A stretch of 6,681 nt of DNA from Methylobacter sp. (GTDB lineage Bacteria > Pseudomonadota > Gammaproteobacteria > Methylococcales > Methylomonadaceae). Both the position numbers and the translations under genes were made by a program. Location of the stretch: assembly GCA_003158415.1 (NCBI GenBank), contig PMJA01000423.1, positions 1-6,681 of the forward strand, read 5' to 3'. This document shows positions 6,554 through 6,681 of the stretch, piece after piece. The notes under the pieces are model-generated. The model made no database searches, was not told the DNA's origin, and was given only the letters and a program-made list of their open reading frames with translations. The number at the start of each line of letters is the position of its first letter. Positions within the stretch are counted from its first letter, which is position 1.

Positions 6554-6634
6554 GTAGCTTCAACGAAACGCAGTGGAATCAAGGAGTGTCGGAGCGTGTA
6601 AACCCTCGATTCCGTTTTGCTGCATTGAGGTTAC
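6554..6634. repeat. Imperfect 31-bp inverted repeat
   Basis: The arm at 6554-6584 (from GTAGCTTCAACG to GGAATCAAGG) is the reverse complement of 6604-6634 (from CCTCGATTCC to TTGAGGTTAC) at 21 of 31 positions with no gaps. Five of the ten mismatches become G-U pairs in plus-strand RNA. A 19-base loop separates the arms. It looks like a decayed or RNA-level hairpin of an extragenic repeat or a small non-autonomous mobile element. Confidence 0.6.
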
Positions 6635-6646
6635 GATTCTCCCTTG

Positions 6647-6667
6647 ATCTACTTCATGCGAGTAGAT
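6647..6667. repeat. Short perfect hairpin
   Basis: ATCTACT (6647-6653) and AGTAGAT (6661-6667) are perfect seven-base arms around a TCATGCG loop. It sits 13 bases beyond the larger inverted repeat and may be part of the same element, which could continue past the window edge. Confidence 0.45.
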
Positions 6668-6681
6668 GAAACAAAATTTTA

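Larger units (their letters stand above)
6172..6681. other. Intergenic stretch, no convincing gene
   Basis: I find no reading frame with a start, ribosome site and recognisable protein on either strand. The first 90 bases must hold the promoter of the PEP-CTERM gene, but I cannot place a clear -35/-10 or -24/-12 element. The middle (6240-6480) is mixed sequence with short direct repeats of GGTGTC (in GGTGTCCGATAC and twice in GGTGTCTA). The right end holds three inverted repeats, listed separately, which suggests a pile of extragenic repeat or mobile-element remnants. Confidence 0.5.

Noticed and set aside
1..6681. CRISPR array, tRNA, rRNA or insertion sequence with transposase
   Set aside because: I saw no regularly spaced direct repeats, no tRNA-like cloverleaf with a T-loop, no rRNA tracts, and no transposase reading frame.

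Overview
The window looks like chromosomal DNA from a nitrogen-fixing gammaproteobacterium. Order Methylococcales (methanotrophs such as Methylobacter or Methylomonas) is my best guess. Three things point there: an Azotobacter-type nifL-nifA pair, an rnfA gene transcribed divergently from nifL, and a PEP-CTERM (exosortase-sorted) secreted protein nearby. The taxonomic call is inference from gene content, not from a search.

Layout. Positions 1-689 (minus) hold the N-terminal 229 codons of a radical SAM protein that runs off the left edge. Positions 735-1310 (minus) hold rnfA, a membrane subunit of the Rnf complex. A control region of about 350 bp (1311-1658) separates rnfA from nifL. Positions 1659-3281 (plus) hold nifL and 3281-4825 (plus) hold nifA, overlapping by one base. 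A GC-rich hairpin repeat follows nifA, then a small unidentified gene at 4941-5201 (plus). Two related hairpin repeats in opposite orientation occupy 5213-5333. A PEP-CTERM protein gene lies at 5376-6171 (minus) and is split by a frameshift. The last 510 bases hold no convincing gene but contain three inverted repeats.

How it works together. NifA is the sigma-54-dependent activator of nitrogen fixation genes, and NifL is its redox- and nitrogen-sensing anti-activator. Rnf is a membrane ion-coupled electron pump thought to supply low-potential reductant to nitrogenase. The rnfA-nifL control region shows two exact TGT-N10-ACA NifA sites, 40 bp apart, flanked by two outward-facing -24/-12 promoters. 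This suggests NifA activates rnfA and its own nifLA operon from shared sites.

The most unusual points are: rnfA is followed by a radical SAM gene instead of rnfB; codon use shifts toward the end of rnfA and in the radical SAM gene; the NifA sigma-54 contact loop reads GAFSGA rather than GAFTGA; the PEP-CTERM gene is frameshifted; and several repeat elements lie around the right half. I see no clear evidence of a wholly new system.
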